This document shows positions 39,901 to 48,960 of a DNA stretch of 64,000 nucleotides, in pieces. Position numbers and translations under genes: made by a program. Where the stretch lies: positions 11,272,001 through 11,336,000 of the forward strand of contig OY727099.1 of assembly GCA_963402885.1 (NCBI GenBank), read 5' to 3'. Each line of letters opens with the position of its first letter. Within the stretch, counting starts at the first letter, position 1. Origin of the DNA: Antedon bifida (lineage: Eukaryota; Echinodermata; Crinoidea; Comatulida; Antedonidae). The notes under the pieces were generated by a model. That model saw only the letters and a program-made list of their open reading frames with translations. It was not told where the DNA came from and searched no databases.

Positions 39901-41605
39901 CACTAGTGACCAGATGTCAATGGTCTTTGTAAGGTCAGCATGCACTTGACCATCATGCCTTCCTATCTCCTTACAATAGTCTCTTCACTTTACATTGAGT
40001 AAACAATCATAAAAATAATTTTTAATTTTGGTAGGTCACGGTCATACAGCAGACGGATAAATTAGTAGATTAATAATTAAAATGACTTTTTTGACAATTC
40101 GGTAATTTTCAAGGCGTCAAGTGGCCGATTATGGATTAAGGAGACAATGTTCTTGACAAATAAATTAATTTTTATGATTTATAAATTACGTATTTAATAT
40201 TATAAATACAAGTATGATTAGTTTTCTTTATATTAGTTGGATTGATAGATTACGTTTGATCTTTTAATATAATTAGTTTTTTATTTGTTTAGTTGTGTTA
40301 TCCTGGTACTTTAGTAGTTTGTGGTATTATTACCGTGATGATGCATAATTATTTTTAAATTTTGGTAAAATCCGCAGTCACAATGATTTGTTTAATAGTA
40401 ACATATTTGTTGGAGAGACATTATGTTTATGTTTCACTGAAAGGAATAAATAAGAATAAATAAACATATTATACTCATGATTATGGTAATAAACATCATT
40501 ATCATTTTTATCATTATAAACTTCATTTATAACTTGATTGAAAATGCTCATCTTCTTCAAATTCTATTTTGACAAACCAAAATTAATAACTGAGCACTGA
40601 AACTGTCAGTCAGGTCAGTTACTAATTTTGGTTTGTCAAAATAGAATTTTATAATAATTCATATACAGTATAACTGTTTAATGTCTTTCGTCCTTGGTTT
40701 TTCCAACCTGAGGCTACTGACTACCTCATGACAATATCCTGTAAACAATGCATCCACAGTGATTTATTTCAACTTTTTCTTTCTTTCTTTCCTTGGAAAA
40801 TCCAAAACATTTATTATATATGGCCTTTTGCTCAAATATTATACAATGTACAATAAAAAATGTATACATTATTTATACAATATAAAATTCCGTCTACACT
40901 ATCAAACTTTGATGATATCACATTTGGATACATCACCCTTTTAAATGCGTGCGTTTAAATGGGAAAAAAAATTTCCAATTAGTAGTAAGATCAGTATTTG
41001 TAGTAGACAAAAAATATATATAAGTACAGTATTTCAGTAATAAATATTGTTTTTATTCTGTCTAGAACGCATCTAGTAAGAAACAAAAACATGTACGCTT
41101 GCGGTCTCCAAGTCCTGGTAGCAAGATACCAATAGCAACGAGACTTAAAAAAGGACCAACTCTAACAAACAACCTATCATCTGGTATTACAAATAGCCAA
41201 TCAAGTACAAGCACATTATCAAAGAACCAATCATTTGCTGTTTCAAATCTCAATAGCCAATCAGTTACAAGCATATCATCAGAGAACCAATCAGATCCTA
41301 ATTTAAATCTGAACATCCAATCAATTACAAGCATATCATCAGAGAACCAATCAGATGCCATATATTTGAATACTAACCAATCTAACAATACTGAAATCCA
41401 GGGTTTATCATACACATTCCAAACTGAAGTAAATACATTTGAAACTGGACAAACACAAACTGAAAATGATATGAAGTTTGAAGAAAAGAAAGTTGAAAAT
41501 GAACATTCAAGAAAGTTGTTAACGTCACGTGAGAAGATAAGCAAAGCTGAGGAGCTTTTAAAACAACTGCAACAAGACTTGTTCAAGGCAAAAGTTAAAT
41601 CATAA
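15909..41605 (+). CDS. CEP97: CEP97-like centrosomal LRR/IQ protein with FN3 domain
   Basis: Fifteen phase-consistent exons: 15909-16058, 16423-16581, 17183-17284, 22961-23074, 23685-23764, 24223-24306, 26670-26784, 27553-27853, 28112-28928, 29372-29447, 31313-31480, 31644-33026, 33379-33587, 34093-35581, 41066-41605. Product about 1928 residues. CEP97 partners CP110 to cap mother centrioles and restrain ciliogenesis. Residues 20-230 are leucine-rich repeats and LRR cap that match CEP97 closely ([42 protein letters not shown]). [11 protein letters not shown] follows at about 233. An IQ motif (TRIQAVWKG) is near 600, then coiled-coil segments at about 642-722. Unlike the vertebrate protein as I recall it (roughly 865 residues), a Lys/Ser/Thr-rich low-complexity exon follows (723-1183), then a fibronectin III-like domain (about 1184-1275), 15 copies of an 8-residue repeat (1375-1494) and a C-terminal helix. 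The exon 1-9 identity is secure. The tail could be a fused neighbour, but exon phases join cleanly. Introns hold minisatellites and MITEs. Confidence 0.88.
16258..16290. repeat. (AAAT)n microsatellite
   Basis: AAATAAATAAATAAATAAAA-type run in CEP97 intron 1. Confidence 0.85.
16605..17085. repeat. 21-bp minisatellite in CEP97 intron 2
   Basis: About 22 copies of a unit resembling AAAATATCCAAATAAGGGTAC. It starts about 25 bp after the exon 2 donor (16581) and ends about 100 bp before exon 3. Because 21 is a multiple of three and the unit lacks stops in several frames, long open frames run across it on both strands. They are repeat artefacts unless the intron is retained. Confidence 0.93.
17300..17500. 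mobile_element. Inverted-repeat element, family F
   Basis: The left end CAGGCCTTGTCTT and right end AAGACAAGGCCTG are exact inverses. The interior repeats TGAGGAGTGC (near 17365 and 17455) and CACACCTA-like blocks. It is a single copy in the window, in CEP97 intron 3. Confidence 0.65.
17515..17684. mobile_element. MITE-like element, family A, copy 1
   Basis: The left end CTCTGTCTACACTATCAAAC and right end GTTTGATAGTGCAGACAGAG form the family terminal inverted repeat. The interior carries ATGTGATGTGCCCATATA and CATATCACTACCATA blocks shared by all copies. CEP97 intron 3. Confidence 0.88.
18154..18330 (+). mobile_element. tRNA-derived SINE-like element
   Basis: A tRNA-like head GTAGTTTGCTGGTTAACATG is followed by a box B match GGGTTCAATCC (18202-18212). 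A non-tRNA body with TTGCCGAGTTTCTCGCTGTT follows. CEP97 intron 3. The box A match is weaker, so this is an old copy. Confidence 0.6.
19049..19728. repeat. 50-bp minisatellite, about 13 copies, CEP97 intron 3
   Basis: Thirteen copies of GGCTAGCAGATCCATGTTCA joined by CACACACT or CATGCACT variants and GGAGTTAACTCTGTTCTATA. Most units are 50 bp, with a few 48-55 bp indel variants (for example an added TAAG near 19329). Each unit contains the palindrome AGTTAACT. The CACACACT and CATGCACT variants are interleaved. Confidence 0.93.
20592..20783. mobile_element. MITE-like element, family A, copy 2
   Basis: The left end is degenerate (AAGCTCTGTGATCTACAC) and the right end is GTTTGATAGTGTAGACAGAA. 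The interior CATATCACTACCATATTTAA block is tandemly repeated three times, making this copy longer than others. CEP97 intron 3. Confidence 0.8.
21470..21600. repeat. Dispersed repeat with GGACACCCCTATTAAGGGGA core, copy 1
   Basis: The sequence AAAGGACACCCCTATTAAGG followed by GGACACTTTGTTTGTACCCT resembles the segment at 33150-33340. Each copy contains short inverse pairs of AGGGGAC and GTCCCCT type. CEP97 intron 3. Confidence 0.5.
22635..22757. mobile_element. Dispersed repeat, family E, copy 1
   Basis: It begins GCCGTAGCCACCAGCACCAA, contains CACAGAGGCCTTTGACAACC and TTGAACAGAGATTGTTCCCT, and ends TGTGGCTACATCACT. Start and end form a short imperfect inverse (GTAGCCAC and GTGGCTAC). A second copy lies at 39323-39456. 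CEP97 intron 3, about 200 bp before exon 4. Confidence 0.75.
23125..23340 (+). mobile_element. Decayed tRNA-derived SINE-like element
   Basis: A box B match GGTTCAAATCC (23162-23172) is preceded by TGGTTTCCTAGTAAGCCTTT. The body is decayed. CEP97 intron 4. The call rests mainly on box B and the layout. Confidence 0.4.
23937..24087. mobile_element. MITE-like element, family A, copy 3
   Basis: AAGCTCTGTCTACACTATCA at the left and TGATAGTGTAGACAGAGCTT at the right are perfect inverses, with TTAA-like flanks. This is the cleanest copy in the window. CEP97 intron 5. Confidence 0.92.
24832..24976. mobile_element. MITE-like element, family A, copy 4 (right end lost)
   Basis: The left end AAAGCTCTGTCTACACTATC is intact. 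The interior has a duplicated CACTACCATATTTGGGCA block. The right end is decayed after TTTTTTAGTTGATAAACTTC. CEP97 intron 6. Confidence 0.8.
26464..26624. mobile_element. MITE-like element, family A, copy 5
   Basis: The left end AAAGCTCTGTTTACACTATC and right end AGTTTGAAGTGTAGACAGAG are slightly diverged. The element ends only about 45 bp before the acceptor of CEP97 exon 7 (26670). Confidence 0.85.
29523..29577 (+). repeat. SINE/LINE-type 3' tail fragment
   Basis: AAGCGCCGCTGATATGAG followed by GGGCGCTATATAAATGTT resembles the 3' tail of many invertebrate tRNA-type SINEs. It directly abuts the family B element at 29578. Confidence 0.4.
29578..30177. mobile_element. Family B MITE-like element expanded by an internal satellite
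   Basis: The left end is GCGTGGTTCCCACTAGAGAC, followed by the family core GAGTTGACCAATCACAAGCG and TTGGTTAACTCGCTTGCG. The right end GGCCTAGTGGGAACCAAGCT follows, with TTAA-like sequence at both edges. Between core and right end, the usual short stretch has been replaced by about 24 copies of a 19-bp unit. A normal copy is about 105-160 bp, and this one is about 600 bp. CEP97 intron 10. Confidence 0.9.
29690..30156. repeat. 19-bp satellite, about 24 copies, inside family B element
   Basis: The unit is GCATCCACGTCCTTGCGTT. Units are almost identical, and only the first two differ (CGTC for CATC). It has no stop codon on either strand in any frame, and 19 is not a multiple of three. That explains why six long frames overlap here; none is a gene. 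Confidence 0.97.
33150..33340. repeat. Dispersed repeat related to 21470-21600, copy 2
   Basis: It contains GCAGAACTTTTAAGACACCC, CTTCTATTAAAGGGACATTT and GGTGTCTCTATGGTACTGCA. Word order is similar to the copy at 21470-21600 but diverged. CEP97 intron 12. Confidence 0.5.
33656..33794. mobile_element. MITE-like element, family A, copy 6
   Basis: TAGCTCTGTCTACACTATCA left end and TTTGATAGTGTAGACAGAGC right end. The interior is in the opposite orientation to most copies (AGTGATATTGCATCATCATG). CEP97 intron 13, between the two FN3-coding exons. Confidence 0.88.
34456..34815 (+). repeat. Coding 24-bp minisatellite in CEP97 exon 14
   Basis: Fifteen in-frame copies encode ETLQKLE plus G, A or S. 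The DNA unit is GAAACTCTTCAGAAGCTAGA followed by AGGT or AGCT. Variants are few (one Phe, one Lys, one Arg). The translation is Glu/Lys/Leu-rich and likely helical, with no heptad register because the period is eight. Confidence 0.95.
36274..36411. mobile_element. MITE-like element, family A, copy 7
   Basis: TA-AAGCTCTGTCTACACTAC at the left and GATAGTGTAGACAGAGCTT-TA at the right, so both ends carry TA. CEP97 intron 14, downstream of the nested gene's terminal exon. Confidence 0.9.
36690..36695 (-). terminator. Candidate polyA signal for the nested neurotrophin-like gene
   Basis: AATAAA on the minus strand, about 150 bp after the stop codon at 36844. Spacing fits a short 3'UTR. No transcript evidence. 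Confidence 0.45.
36844..38342 (-). CDS. Secreted neurotrophin-like precursor nested in CEP97 intron 14
   Basis: Two coding exons on the minus strand, 37638-38342 and 36844-37038, joined in phase 0 (CAG|GTATGT donor, TTTATAG acceptor), give 299 residues. A hydrophobic signal peptide (about 1-25) precedes a basic prodomain with sequons at 179, 185 and 196. A furin-type RTKR site (197-200) would release a 99-residue mature chain. That chain opens [14 protein letters not shown], with Trp six residues after Cys as in NGF. It continues [12 protein letters not shown] (NGF-like FETKC region) and [13 protein letters not shown], and ends [13 protein letters not shown] where NGF has the CVC motif. Knot cysteines are 211, 250, 263 and 293. 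The equivalents of NGF C68 and C110, which pair with each other, are both absent. A splice acceptor just before the ATG, an upstream donor and a TATA box support a real gene. Neurotrophin family membership is inferred by eye. A Spatzle-like cystine-knot protein is the alternative. Confidence 0.72.
37306..37605 (+). mobile_element. tRNA-derived SINE
   Basis: The tRNA-like head has a box A-like GTGGCGCAGTGTCTTGGACG and a perfect box B GGGTTCGAATCC (37347-37358). The body follows with CTCTCCACCCAAGTGTATAA and ATGGGTACCTGG. The tail ends GGCACTTTATAAATCCAGAA and an AT-rich run. It occupies about half of the intron of the nested neurotrophin-like gene, antisense to it. It is not a functional tRNA gene, as no acceptor stem closes. 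Confidence 0.8.
38730..38811 (-). promoter_or_regulatory. Candidate core promoter and 5'UTR exon of the nested gene
   Basis: On the minus strand GTATATAAA (38811-38803) is a good TATA box. About 70 bp downstream is a strong donor CGTAAG|GTAAGT (exon end 38730). The matching acceptor TTTTATTCCAG sits just before 38357, 15 bp upstream of the ATG. This gives a short 5'UTR exon, starting around 38775 if TATA spacing is usual. Confidence 0.55.
39323..39456. mobile_element. Dispersed repeat, family E, copy 2
   Basis: Begins GGCCGTAGCCACCAGTACGG, contains CACAGAGGCCTTTGACAACC and GATTGTTCCCTTTTCTTGCG, and ends CATGGCTACATCACT. It has the same orientation as copy 1 and a slightly longer left part. 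CEP97 intron 14. Confidence 0.75.
40559..40649. other. Near-perfect 35-bp foldback hairpin
   Basis: The arm AAATTCTATTTTGACAAACC plus AAAATTAATAACTGA (40559-40593) pairs with 40615-40649 with one mismatch. A 21-nt loop lies at 40594-40614. Total 91 nt, in CEP97 intron 14. The length is in the range of a pre-miRNA, but the pairing is more perfect than usual and the arms are AT-rich. It could equally be a small foldback element. Confidence 0.8.
40888..40945. mobile_element. Family A fragment
   Basis: CCGTCTACACTATCAAACTT followed by GATGATATCACATTTGGATA matches the left end of the family. The right half is missing. CEP97 intron 14. Confidence 0.65.
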
Positions 41606-41823
41606 AACAAAAATATGTTTTATACAACACCACCAAAATGGCATGATGTCATCAAATCACATGTCGTCAAATGCCATGATGTCATCAAGATGCTTGCATA
41701 TCATTTGACAGATGTTTAGTGACCATTCCAGAATTACTCCACTACCCTCCTGACTACGCTACATTTGTGTCACTTTTGTAATTTGTATTTATTTTTAGAT
41801 TATTTTATTTATACCTTGCTGTG

Positions 41824-41829
41824 AATAAA
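41824..41829 (+). terminator. Candidate polyA signal for CEP97
   Basis: AATAAA about 220 bp after the stop codon at 41603-41605. Confidence 0.55.
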
Positions 41830-42351
41830 TTTATATTATTTCTTACATCATATTGGACCAATACAAATTATGATTGAACTTCAGAATGATGATTATGATT
41901 ATTCCAGAATGAGTTTGTTGGGATTTGTTACTGATTAAGATTTTGTTTGCTACTCTTGTATAAAAAAATTGATAATTTATTTTTATTTTAAAATTTTTAT
42001 TTTTTAATGTGTGTTGTATAAATTATATCTATGTATATATGGAATTATTATCAGATTGAGAGAGAAAATGTTAACATTCTAAATATGAAATGCAAGAAAA
42101 ATTGGACAAAAATTATTTTTTTTTTATATACTGTTGCAATGATTAGTTTTCTATTTATGTTAATGTATGTTTTATAGGAGTTTATTTAAAATGTAATACA
42201 AACAAAATGTTAGAAAAACGAGAATGTTGTTAATATGTCTTTAGTTGAGCACATGAAATGAATATGTGCATGATTTCTCATGTTGGTCAAATTTGTCATT
42301 ATCTGTTGTACACGTTTACAAGTTTTTCTAAGGAAATCATCTGTTTATCCT

Positions 42352-42487
42352 AAAGCTCTGTCTACGCTATCAAACTAGTTTGACAAAAAACTTGTCATAT
42401 GCCCAATGATATGACATCATCATGTCCATATTTGGGCACATCACATTTTTTTTGTCAAATAAAGTTTGATAATGTAGACGAAGCTTA
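42352..42487. mobile_element. MITE-like element, family A, copy 9
   Basis: Left end AAAGCTCTGTCTACGCTATC and right end TTTGATAATGTAGACGAAGC, with internal ATGATATGACATCATCATGT and TTTGGGCACATCACA. It lies between CEP97 and FAAH2, possibly in the CEP97 3'UTR. Confidence 0.85.
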
Positions 42488-44471
42488 AAATAGAAACAAA
42501 TGTATATGTATATACCTAAGAAAATTTGTGGTATACTCATAACGTAGTAACAGTATTCACCATACTCAGTACTGCTACTAAGGAAATGACATGGTGGCGT
42601 ACCATACTGTAAAATGACATGGTGGCGTACCATACATATTTTACAAAGTCAAGCACCTTTAAACAAAGTCTTTATTTCTTTTACTTGTTGATTGTTTCCC
42701 GCAACCCAAACAGACTGTTTGTGGTTTTCTATTGCTGTAATACAGTATATCATTTCCGATTTCTATTTCCTTTTGTTATTTATATTTGTAAGGAATTGTT
42801 TCTCTTCAATTCATGTTTTGTGCCTTTTTACATATTGTAAACTGAACCATGCATAATACTACTGATAATTCAAGGAAACGGATTACATTAATACCGGAAG
42901 ATTTCCCAAAACCTTATTCTTTCAATATGACTTATTATAGTACTATTATTAACTTTAATAGTATTATGAAAACATTTTGAAATTCCAAATATGAAAAAAA
43001 AAATTCCCCAAACCAGAATTTGAGCCTTAATGGTTATCTAACTGATAGAAACAACATGTATTTAGCTTGAATTTGTGCCTTTAAATATTTATGCATCAAA
43101 GTTGATGTATTGTTGAACTTTGCTAAAGGGGACAAAATTTGGTTAATGTGTAATATGAACAAGTGATTGTACTCCTATGTACTGATTCATTTCATATGAT
43201 TACATCACATTTTGTATAAATTAAAATAGGCTATTTGAACCTAATCATTCTTTTATGTGAGGGCCTACACAACCCATTGTTATCAGGCCTACACAAACCA
43301 TTGTGCAAGTGCCAGAGTTCAAGGGTTGTTCGTATTGATTGTTATGAAGTGATGATAAATTAACTTATGGTATTTATTTAGTAGTTTTTTTTTTTGTAAA
43401 ATGAGACTCACTAAAGTCCATTTTAAAAATAGTAGTGATGAATTCAGTTGACAATAAAACTTTATGATTCAATACTGCAGAATTATTTCAATTGTAAATA
43501 TGTTTTTTTTTTCAGAAGAATAATTGTTATAAATTGTAATGTTTGAATTTATATTTGAAATGTATGTCATATGACAAGTATGAAATATTGTTATATTTTT
43601 TGCATTCTGATTGAATAAATTGCAGTTGTTGCAGACGTTCCCCATTAGGCCTACGTTATCACTATTTCATTGCAGAACTCAAGAACTCCTACTAATATAC
43701 CACTACTCATATCTTTTAACCCCCGACCGCCCAAAGCCCCCCCCCCCCTCCATCCCCTGATTCAAAGCATCGACCCATTTAACTATGGTCCATGGTCTAA
43801 CTGCTTTAAAAAGGTTATAGGGAATTTTCCATCATCAATATCAAAATATACTTCGTTGGATTATTGGCTGGAAAACCCCCAATGTATTATTACAACCTGA
43901 TTAAGTTCAAGTTTGTATCTGTACCCACGCATTCATAATATACACACCAGAGGATGCACAGGATATTGTGAAATACACTTTAGTGGATCTTACTAGCACA
44001 GTAGGTTATATTTTTTCTAGAATTGTACGATATTTAAGAATTAATATACTTTTGATTTATATTATATTTTGTCGTATAATATTATATTTATTATATTATT
44101 TGACAAAATACCACTGAAATGAAAAAAAAGGACTGCAATATTCGTTACTACAATAATTATAGTGTATTAATTTATTGTCCAAAGATATGTTATAATATAA
44201 CTTCATGAAATACTGTATGTAATTTATGTAACATAAAAATTAAATACTAAACAACCACATTACAGGAATACATAATTAAACATTTTACAATTTAATCAAA
44301 TCTATTAAATTAAAGAGAGAAACAATTGCACATAATTCATAAATTCCCCTGTCTGTAGTGTGAATTTCGTTCTATAAAATGTTTTATTTCATCATCGTAA
44401 AATACTATTTAGTCCAGATATAACGTTTAAATATATTTGAATTAACACCTTAAAAGCAGTCTGATCAATAA

Positions 44472-44477
44472 TTTATT
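44472..44477 (-). terminator. Candidate polyA signal for FAAH2
   Basis: AATAAA on the minus strand, about 95 bp after the stop codon ending at 44569. Confidence 0.5.
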
Positions 44478-44568
44478 CATATTATTCAGAAAAAGGTAAA
44501 CATTAAAAAATACTGTTTCATTTTGTTTAAGGTGTTTCCCAGGAAAAAGGTATATTTCATTTGGAGCT

Positions 44569-47070
44569 TTATTCTGTGGAGTGAGGATTTCTCCAACCAC
44601 CAAACTCTTTCTCCAATTGCATAGCAACTGCTATTGTTAAACGGTCTTGGTTCCTGTTAGCTACAACCTGTATTCCCAGAGGTAAGCCATCTGAGCTCAG
44701 ACCTAAAGGAACCTGCGTCACGGGCAAGCCTAGCGCATTGAAAATGGCTGTATGCGAAAAGTTCATGGGTGTGAATAGTGGAGCGTTGTGATACTGAGTT
44801 AGCTTAGGATGGGATGGATAGAACAACACCCCATCATCTCCTAAAATATTACAAATTTCATCTTTCAATTTCTCACAAGATCTTGTGAGTTTAGCAGTTT
44901 GGTCTGGTGATAATTTATGTAAGTTTTCAAACAATGCTAGCAGTATGGCGGGAAGGGTGTGGTCCGACTTCCTAAATATTGATTTAATTAGCTCAAGGAA
45001 GGGCACAACTTTAGGTCCGTTACCGCTTAAAAGGGAATTGAATGATTCGTTGTCGGTGGTCACCATTTTGGCTGACCAAAGTCCAGTACTGTACTTGAAC
45101 CGATGTGGCTTTATTCTACTCACTTCAACTCCATACTCACTTTCAAGGTAATTGATTACCTAAAAAAAAGAAAAACAAAATCAGCTTTCTGTAAGGTATA
45201 TTATATTGGAATACTATTTTTATGATCAAACTAACTGTAAAAATCTAATGTATTTAATATAAAATGATCATACATTTTCTTGTGCTTGCTTCAGTTGAGG
45301 GTTAAGCCGCGACACCAAGTATTCTTCACCACCGTCCTCAATGCTAAAGAACCTTAATTTCTTAATGTTTACAGACTTCCCCAAATCCAGTTGCTTAATG
45401 TTCTCCTCTCCCGCCATAATCCGCAACATCGGTTCCAGATCCTCTGCATACCGACACATTGGACCAGTTGCTAACAACTCTAATCGGTCGTCCTTCGCAT
45501 TTGGAAACTGCCCCGCGCTCGATACAATCCCAGGAGAGGGTTTATGACCGAAGATTCCATTAAAGAAACATGGCATCCGAATGCTGCCACCTATGTCTGA
45601 GCCAACACCAATGATTGAGCCACCACCTCCGATGATTGCCCCTTCACCTCCTAATAACACAATAATGCAATGACTCATTATATACAAAATAAATAAACAA
45701 AACAAACTAACAATATTTTGTTTCACACAGAGAGTTTTTACCCTTGGTCAAGTCGTGTTTAACTTGTTATCATTCTTGATACTATTTACCCCTTTCCTTT
45801 CAGATAAGAGGTTTAGTAATATCCATTCTTTGTCTGAAGACTTTACAGCTTACATTTTTGTGTGTTTTGATTGGATGGACCTCTGTAATTTGTCTAGGAT
45901 TCTAACATAGTTACTTGAAGCCTACCTGAGCTTCTTCATCTTACCTGAGCTTCCTCCTACATTCCTCCGCAGGTCATATGGGTTATTTGACCTTCCATAG
46001 ATATGATTGGCTGACTCATACCACATGCAAAGTTCTGAAGTGTTAGTAGAACCAATCACAATGCACCCAGCACGCTTTAGGTTAGCTACCACATCAGCGT
46101 CTTTATCACTGATGATGTCTTTACGCGACATCAACCCACTTGTATTCGGAAGACCTTAGAAAAGAAACAAATATTGTGTGATTATATTTTGTCATTTTTT
46201 GGAAAAGACACTGGAGAGCCATCGCAATTAACAAAGTTAAAGTGACCGCTGCAAGTAGCCGCTCCTAGTTGACACTCCTAGTAGCCGCTCCAAGTAGCCG
46301 CTCCAAGTATATTGAACTCCTAAGTTGCCTAATCATTAGGAATGACTATCAGCATTGTTAGCAGTGGAAAGGGAGAACACAGCTGGTGCTAGATCTGCTG
46401 CAGAAGCCTCATAAGACCCCAATTTTGCTGGAACTTAAGAAATGTCAGTCATTATGTAATGTTTTTTCATTAACAATGTTACATCTTACCAATGCATGCA
46501 AATGCCTCCTTTACGGTCAATGGTACCCCGAGAAATGGGCTGCTGGCTTCCGAGTATTTTTCATCAAGAGTTGGCGAGTCCAGAATTTTATCAACTTTTC
46601 TAGCTTCTTCAAGAGCTTCCTCAAAACGATTTGCAACAACAGCGTTCAAAAATGGATTAACCAATCGAATCCTTTCAATGTAAGCTTCAATAACGCTCAC
46701 ACATTTTATCTGTTGAAAATTAAGACAAAAACTATTTAATCAAATCCAAATCAGTTTCATTCATATCAGTGTCTATTACCATACTGGTACAGATTTCCAC
46801 ATGAGAGTGTTAAAATGTAATAGCTAGTCTGTCAAAATATAAATATCAAAAGTAGTTCATAATTTATTTTAGCTGCTTTCAATAATATCTTCTTCTTACA
46901 TTACGTGACCGGATTTGTTTTGCAATTTTTGCAGCACTTTGCAGGAGTAGCTCATTGGTAACGGCTGGTATTTTGGCTTTTGGTCGCACTCCATTAATCA
47001 GTAGTGATAACATGTGGGCAATAATTGCAAAAATGGATTTTACAATTGCCCATAAACCAGAGGTTGCCAT
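44569..47070 (-). CDS. FAAH2: Fatty-acid amide hydrolase 2 (amidase signature family)
   Basis: Five coding exons on the minus strand: 46900-47070, 46490-46709, 45945-46154, 45274-45650 and 44569-45159. All junctions are in phase, giving 522 residues (human FAAH2 is 532). FAAH2 is a membrane serine hydrolase that cleaves fatty-acid primary amides and N-acylethanolamines. A hydrophobic N-terminal anchor spans about residues 6-26. The amidase signature is complete. Catalytic Lys124 is in GVPLTVKEAF, Ser199 is in VGGSSGGEG, and nucleophile Ser223 is in GSDIGGSIRMP. The 75 and 24 residue spacings equal those of FAAH (K142, S217, S241). Other conserved blocks are SELCMWYESANHIYGRSNNP, GIFGHKPSPG and GLPLGIQVVA. 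A splice acceptor before the ATG implies a 5'UTR exon upstream. It is tail-to-tail with CEP97 and head-to-head with the A20-like gene. Confidence 0.95.
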
Positions 47071-48960
47071 CGTTTGTTCACAAACAGCTCTACTAAAATT
47101 GAAAAATCCTATGAAAAAAAAAATGTTTTTTTATTATTTTAATTTGTTTATATTTTAATATGTTTTAGAAAGGACTTTGTGATATCCGGGTTCATTAACC
47201 TCATTTTTTGGTATATTTATGTCAAGGCAACAAAATTAAGTGCATTAACCCTAAATAATGGGGTACAAGCTCATTAATAAATAACCTACAGTAACATTAC
47301 ATAAAAATATTAACAATATGCCAATGTTTCTCAACAGTCATAATGTGCCAGTTGTCCCAACTATCGGCGGCGTACAAAGGAATATTAGGGGACTTGGGAA
47401 TACAAGTTTACCCAGGGAAGAATAATATAAAAGTTTACTACTCCTACTACACTATCTAGTTAATATACTACTACTACTACTTCTTTAGGCTACTACTACT
47501 ACTACTACTACTAGAATAGACTAAATGGTCTATTCCGGCGCTACTACGGTATATAACAACTTAAACACCACTAACAAAATATCCGACAGGCTGAAATAGA
47601 TAAAAATACTAATAAAATAGTAAACACTTTTTTAATTGATGTAATCATGTAATTCTTGTCGCGCGCCCTCAATTCTCTTTCAGAGAAAAAAAAACGCCTC
47701 TTCAACGCCACAAGATTGTACTATTTTATTTTTAGGGCTAAAATATTAAATTGAAAATTCTTTTTAAAGGTTTTAAAATTAGTAAATACACATTCTGAAA
47801 ATAAAAATAAAACACAATTTTTAAAATAAGAATTTAATATTGATTGAGATTTTATTTACACAATAGTAAAGTTTAGACTTCTGCATTTACCTTTGAGTCA
47901 CGATTCGTCCATTATAACGGGGAATTCCCTTACAAATAACTATTTATGAAGATGTTGGAAATTTTGTCAAACTAAAATTAGGGTTTTTAAGCGTCATTTG
48001 AAATAACTGTAGTCAAAGGAGGATGTGATTCGTTTTTACCTATATTTAAAATTGCTGAATATACAGTATATTATTTGTGTAAGTTTATTATTGTGTTATT
48101 TTTTGTGACCATTCTTTACTCGATTAGCTAGCTAGGCCCAAAATCTTGGCAACGACACAGAGTAGTCTTTGTTGACTACGCAGTATCGAAGCCTTTTTTG
48201 TATGTCACGAATATAAATGGTGGATGTGGCAGTTTGATTAGGCGGAAGTATTTGCATATTAAATGTACTTTGACCTCAGGAAAGTTTCAGATCCTTCCTG
48301 ATCATGAGTCAATCATTACATTACATAAGTAACTTTATATTTACATTTCATAATACACACAACCATATTTCACATAATACTGTACGGAAAATAAACAAAT
48401 ATTATTTATTTTATAGATCATTTTTTTTTTGGAAATTAGTACTGCGTTATTTTTAGTAACGCAGTATTGAGCCAAATGAAAGAATAAATACAATTCTACC
48501 TTCAACTTCCTACCAGTATGAAATATTATTACCTCTAATACTGTAGGTTACAGCATTTTATGTAACATTACCAGTAGTAAAATCTAGATATATTTAACAA
48601 ATTTTAAAAATAGTAGACTGAACTCAAGGCCAGATCGAAAGTAGTGCTAGACTGAAACATTGCTTGAAATAATTTTATAATTTAAAATAATTTTATTCGT
48701 ATTTGTATATTTTCTATAATTATAAAACAAATTGACAAAATTAAAGTAAGCCATTCAAATGCCTAGAATACGTGGACATTTAGTAAAATATATTATTTTA
48801 CTTTAAATCATAAATTCTTATTCATTCATTACATTTTACAGTTTATATTCTCAGCCCACCGTTGTTTATGCAGCCAGGTAAGAAAATAAAAACCTGTAGA
48901 TGATCTTGATCATGTGCAATTGTTGTCTTTTTTTATTACAGGTTCGAGAACAATTCCAGG
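47071..48960. other. Head-to-head interval between FAAH2 and the A20-like gene
   Basis: This 1.9-kb stretch must hold 5'UTR exons and promoters of both genes. It contains a (CTA)n-type repeat at about 47433-47515 and AT-rich sequence. A donor CCAG|GTAAGA at 48877 and the acceptor at 48941 suggest a very short 64-bp intron before the A20 start codon. I see no other coding sequence. Confidence 0.5.
47433..47515. repeat. (CTA)n microsatellite, interrupted
   Basis: Runs of CTACTACTACTACTACTACT broken by short non-repeat pieces. Confidence 0.85.

Larger units (their letters stand above)
41606..44568. other. Tail-to-tail interval between CEP97 and FAAH2
   Basis: Contains CEP97 3'UTR at the left and FAAH2 3'UTR at the right, each with a candidate polyA signal, and one family A element. 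Between them I see AT-rich sequence and C-runs (about 43735-43750), with no supported gene. Confidence 0.55.
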
